Positions 61,301 through 64,000 of a stretch of DNA of 64,000 nt are shown here, piece by piece (the first letter of the stretch is position 1; every line of letters starts with the position of its first letter). The position numbers and the translations under genes are program-made. The notes beneath the pieces were generated by a model. The model was given only the letters and a program-made list of their open reading frames with translations, had not been told where the DNA came from and did not search any database. Source of the DNA: Dastarcus helophoroides (taxonomy: Eukaryota; Arthropoda; Insecta; Coleoptera; Bothrideridae); NCBI GenBank assembly GCA_028583605.1, contig CM053332.1:11024442-11088441 (forward strand). The letters run 5' to 3'.

Positions 61301-62000
61301 GAAAAATTTTACTTTCTTTTAGAAATTTTAAAGTTTTCAGCAACATTTTCAGGAAAAAAAAATTGAATATTTGGGTTTATTTCTAAATTAAGGTATAAAT
61401 TTTAAAATTTCTGTTAAATTTTGAAGTTCTTTTTTTTGAAATTTTGATTATTTCATCAAAATCTCAATTTAACTTTTCATTCTATATTTTTTGGCCTTTT
61501 TCATTTTCATTTATTTTTTTGAATTGATCTTTTTGATCCAAAGTTCAAGAAACCAAAATCAAAACAACAAAAATCAGTTCTGTTAGAAAAAGCGGATCAA
61601 AGTCAAAACTTCGCTAGAAAACCAAAATTATGAAAGTAAAGTTTCTCAAATTTTGATTTTATTCGCCAAATTTTGTATATTCTAGAACTTTTTAACTCTT
61701 GGGTATATAACTTAAGATTTTTATAAAAATTCCGAGTTTAAACTTAAATTTAACATTTTTGAAATGTTAAATAAAATTAATAATAATAATGTTTCCAATC
61801 AATAAGAGTCTACAATTAAGAATAATTTAAATTTAAAATTTCTAAACCCAAAAATACGATTAAGTTTTTTATAAAGTTCGGGTTTTTCTTGAAATTTGAA
61901 CTCAAACTGAACTCAAAATTCAGGGTTTCAGCTTGAAATTTTTTAACTTGAAAAATAAAAAATATTTTGCTTTTTTTAAGCAAGATCAGAGCAGTTACAT
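58400..62000. repeat. TCGAAA-type array block
   Basis: Mixed polarity: T-rich 58580-59110, mixed after that. A unit with GAAATGTTAC.AAGGCG.AGAAAGGA starts at about 58536 and 58728 (192-bp period), and its complement (CCTTTCTACGC) appears near 59050 and 59475, so both orientations are present. No bona fide ORF. Confidence 0.6.
59909..59960 (+). mobile_element. Orphan left end of the 4508-type hAT-like family
   Basis: CAGTAGCGTGTTTTTCATTC followed by AAGCTAAGGAAAC matches the left termini at 4508 and 10106. No matching right end with a duplicated GAATAAAG flank was found. Confidence 0.5.
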
Positions 62001-62257
62001 TTTGTAGTATTAAAGAAAAAAAAAAGACATAACAATTGCTAAATTATGTTCGAAAAACTTTTGAAAGATCAAAAAGAGTCACCCGGAGCTGAATCGAAAA
62101 CCGGAAAAAACCTTTATTTTTGTCGGAACGAAAACTGAAACTGAACCGGTATAAATCTTTTGCTGGAACGAAAACCGGAACGAAAAAAATAACGGTTCGA
62201 AGTCCTGTGTAAATGCATAATTCGGTCTACTTATTAGTACATTTCTGTGCAAAGTGT

Positions 62258-63437
62258 AATACGAGGGCTGTCTTTTTGGTTTTGCATACAAGCCGTAGTA
62301 TGAAAGACGCAAGTAACAAAGTGCATAGTTCCGAAGTTACCTCAACGTTACATTAATCCGAGTTGAAAATTTCGTCAAAATACAAGTAGTTTAGTCACAG
62401 TAAGTTTTGAAAGTAAGTAAGCCGTTCAGAAACATGGAATCAAATCGAGAGCATTTCCGAGAGATAATTTTTTACAACTTTCAAAGAGATTTATCGCAAT
62501 AAGAATGTTGTCGATAGCTGTTTTTGGTAATGAAGCACCACATCAATTGACAATTTCTCGCTGGTATTCTAAATTCAAAAGTCATCCGTTCCCACAGTAT
62601 ATCCAAAAAGATGGTCGCAGTGTTTCTGTCAAATAATGGACATGTGGCTACAATTCCTTTGGAAGATCGAAGTACGGTAACTGTGGATTAGTACACAACG
62701 GTTTGTTTGCCACTAATGATTTCTAAGCTGCGAAAAAACAACCTACATCGTCGAACCATTATTTACCAAGACAATGCGAATGCCTATACTGCTCGACAAA
62801 CAATTGAGTTTTTGAAGCAACAAAACATCGAATTGCTTCCTCCGTATAGCCGTGATCTAGGTACCAATGATTTTTTTACATTTCCCAACATCAAGAATGA
62901 TTTGCGTGGAAAACGGTTTCAGTCGCCTAAAAATGCTGTTGTGTTTTTTTGAAAATAGCGATTTCTTCAAAAGTTTGACAGTTCTATTTTAAAATTTGAA
63001 TTTTAGGTTTTCTGGACATTTTAACTTTCCATGAAAATGTCACATTTTTCAAAATAACATTTTCCAAAAATTAAAATACAGAACTTGTCCCCTACAATCA
63101 AGAAAAATTAAAAAACACAACAAACCTTGCTCTAACGCGTTTAGGCAGCCAAGCTGTCATCTTCAGAAGATGACAGAAGCTTTCTTGTTTCAGGGGAAAA
63201 GTTCTGTATTTCAATTTTTGAAGATAAGCCAGTCCGTTCCACCATAAAAATGCTGTCAATTCAACTCTATGTTTCTGAACAACTTACTAACAAAATTCAT
63301 TAAATAAATTAAATCACCTGTTGTATTTTAACAAAATTTTTAGCACGTATTAACGTAATATTGATGTTAATTTCGGAACTATGCTTTTGTTACTTGCGCC
63401 CTCTATGTGGCTATATGCGCAACAAAAAGACATAATA
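62258..63437 (+). mobile_element. Mariner relic with long inverted ends and internal deletion
   Basis: The ends are inverted copies over about 85-90 bp: CGCAAGTAACAAAGTGCATA on the left (about 62308) and CGCAAGTAACAAAAGCATAG on the complement of the right (about 63397). The + strand codes for MESNREHFREIIFYNFQRDL (from 62434), then FGNEAPHQLTISRWYSKFK (helix-turn-helix region), and after a deletion of the middle DDE part, IIYQDNANAYTARQTIEFL and PPYSRDLGTNDFFTFPNIKN. The last block matches the D34D region, but P-D has become R-D. Stops and the deletion make it dead. A palindromic element is inserted near its 3' side. Confidence 0.8.
63068..63245. mobile_element. Palindromic element nested in the mariner relic
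   Basis: The left arm (CAGAACTTGTCCCCTACAAT to CTCTAACGCGTTTAGGCAGC) is followed by the AAGCTGTCATCTTCAGAAGATGACAG centre and the outer right arm ending CCAGTCCGTTCCACCA. The insertion post-dates the mariner. Confidence 0.75.
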
Positions 63438-64000
63438 GCACAATCTGTTTTAAAGGAAGACCAATCATTTGGTGTTGATTGGGGCTATATTACTACAGCC
63501 TAAATGTAAATACTGTGGGTGAAAGTTGTCAAGTAAAGTGCATAGCTCATTTGAACAATGATTAAAAAATGTTTGTTGAAACCACCTTTGAACAATAATC
63601 AATTCAAATATACTCTCCAGATCTTCAGAAAATAGAGTTGCCAGCTGTCGTGGTTTCATTAGCTGATTCTCCAGAAAAATTGTTAACAAAACTCTTCACC
63701 TTTGAATCAATCAACCCCCTGAAATAATAATGGTTAAAACCCAGAGAGCGGAGGTAACTCCTGAAACCCGAAGGCACCAAGTCAACCCACTGAGAGAGGG
63801 AATCCTGTCAGGAAACATTATATTCTTAATAATTATTTGATATTGAGGTCTGCTTTAAGGCGGAGGTGTCTCTTGTATCTATAACCGTAGCTAGCATTTT
63901 TCAACGGAGGGAGTCGGACCTCAACTGGGAGGATAGGAGAGTGTCCCATATGCAAGCGTCTTCATTACTGTAATTTGGTAGGTTAGATTATGTCTCTGGT
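63438..64000. other. Unrecognised, less AT-rich segment at the window edge
   Basis: The stretch 63720-63990 has a clearly higher GC content (GAGGTCTGCTTTAAGGCGGA, GGAGGGAGTCGGACCTCAAC) than nearly everything around it. It could be the edge of another retrotransposon, but I see no diagnostic motif. Confidence 0.3.

Overview
This window is very AT-rich eukaryotic DNA, almost certainly from an insect. The evidence is a spliced arthropod-type ADAM gene with GT-AG introns, several insect-style non-LTR retrotransposons, and mariner, Tc1 and hAT-like debris. A beetle is plausible from the style of the LINEs, but I cannot prove it here. The one clear host gene, on the + strand, is a Meltrin-type (ADAM12/19/33-like) membrane metalloprotease-disintegrin. 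Thirteen coding exons run from 18874 to 52675. The signal-peptide exon is not found; it lies either in the unannotated DNA before 18874 or outside the window.

Layout. 1-18873 is upstream or intronic DNA: degenerate TCGAAA-type arrays, a hAT-type MITE with an exact 8-bp target duplication (1538-2500), a minus-strand LINE split by a 4.2-kb hAT-like element (4508-8732), a related element at 10106-12263, and an RNase H LINE tail (17365-18150). The ADAM gene follows. Exon 1 (18874-18974) is separated from exon 2 (35096) by a 16.1-kb intron full of MITEs, arrays and DNA-transposon relics. Exons 2-3 are prodomain. A 6.1-kb intron then holds a head-to-tail LINE pair and a hAT-like element with a perfect target duplication (39268-41923). 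Exons 4-7 encode the metalloprotease (HEIGHNFGMEHD) and the start of the disintegrin domain, exons 8-10 the rest of the disintegrin and the Cys-rich domain, exon 11 the EGF-like domain, and exon 12 the membrane helix. From exon 12 two alternative cytoplasmic tails can be read: read-through of exon 12 (short, 180 codons) or splicing from 47758 to a 691-codon proline-rich exon (50599-52675). 52676-64000 holds the 3' end, a Tc1 relic, a minus-strand endonuclease/RT LINE (55108-58215), more arrays and a mariner relic with long inverted ends.

The strongest unexplained structure is the dispersed degenerate sequence built from TCGAAATTTT / AAAATTTCGA words, which fills roughly a third of the window. 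Two blocks are bounded by hAT-like termini with 8-bp target duplications, one of them interrupting a recognisable LINE. Several blocks carry higher-order tandem units of about 180-720 bp, and purine/pyrimidine polarity often flips where a ~270-bp palindromic element sits. I read this as a family of large non-autonomous hAT-like or foldback-like elements carrying internal arrays; that is inference. All coding calls come from my own reading of splice sites and reading frames, with no database search.
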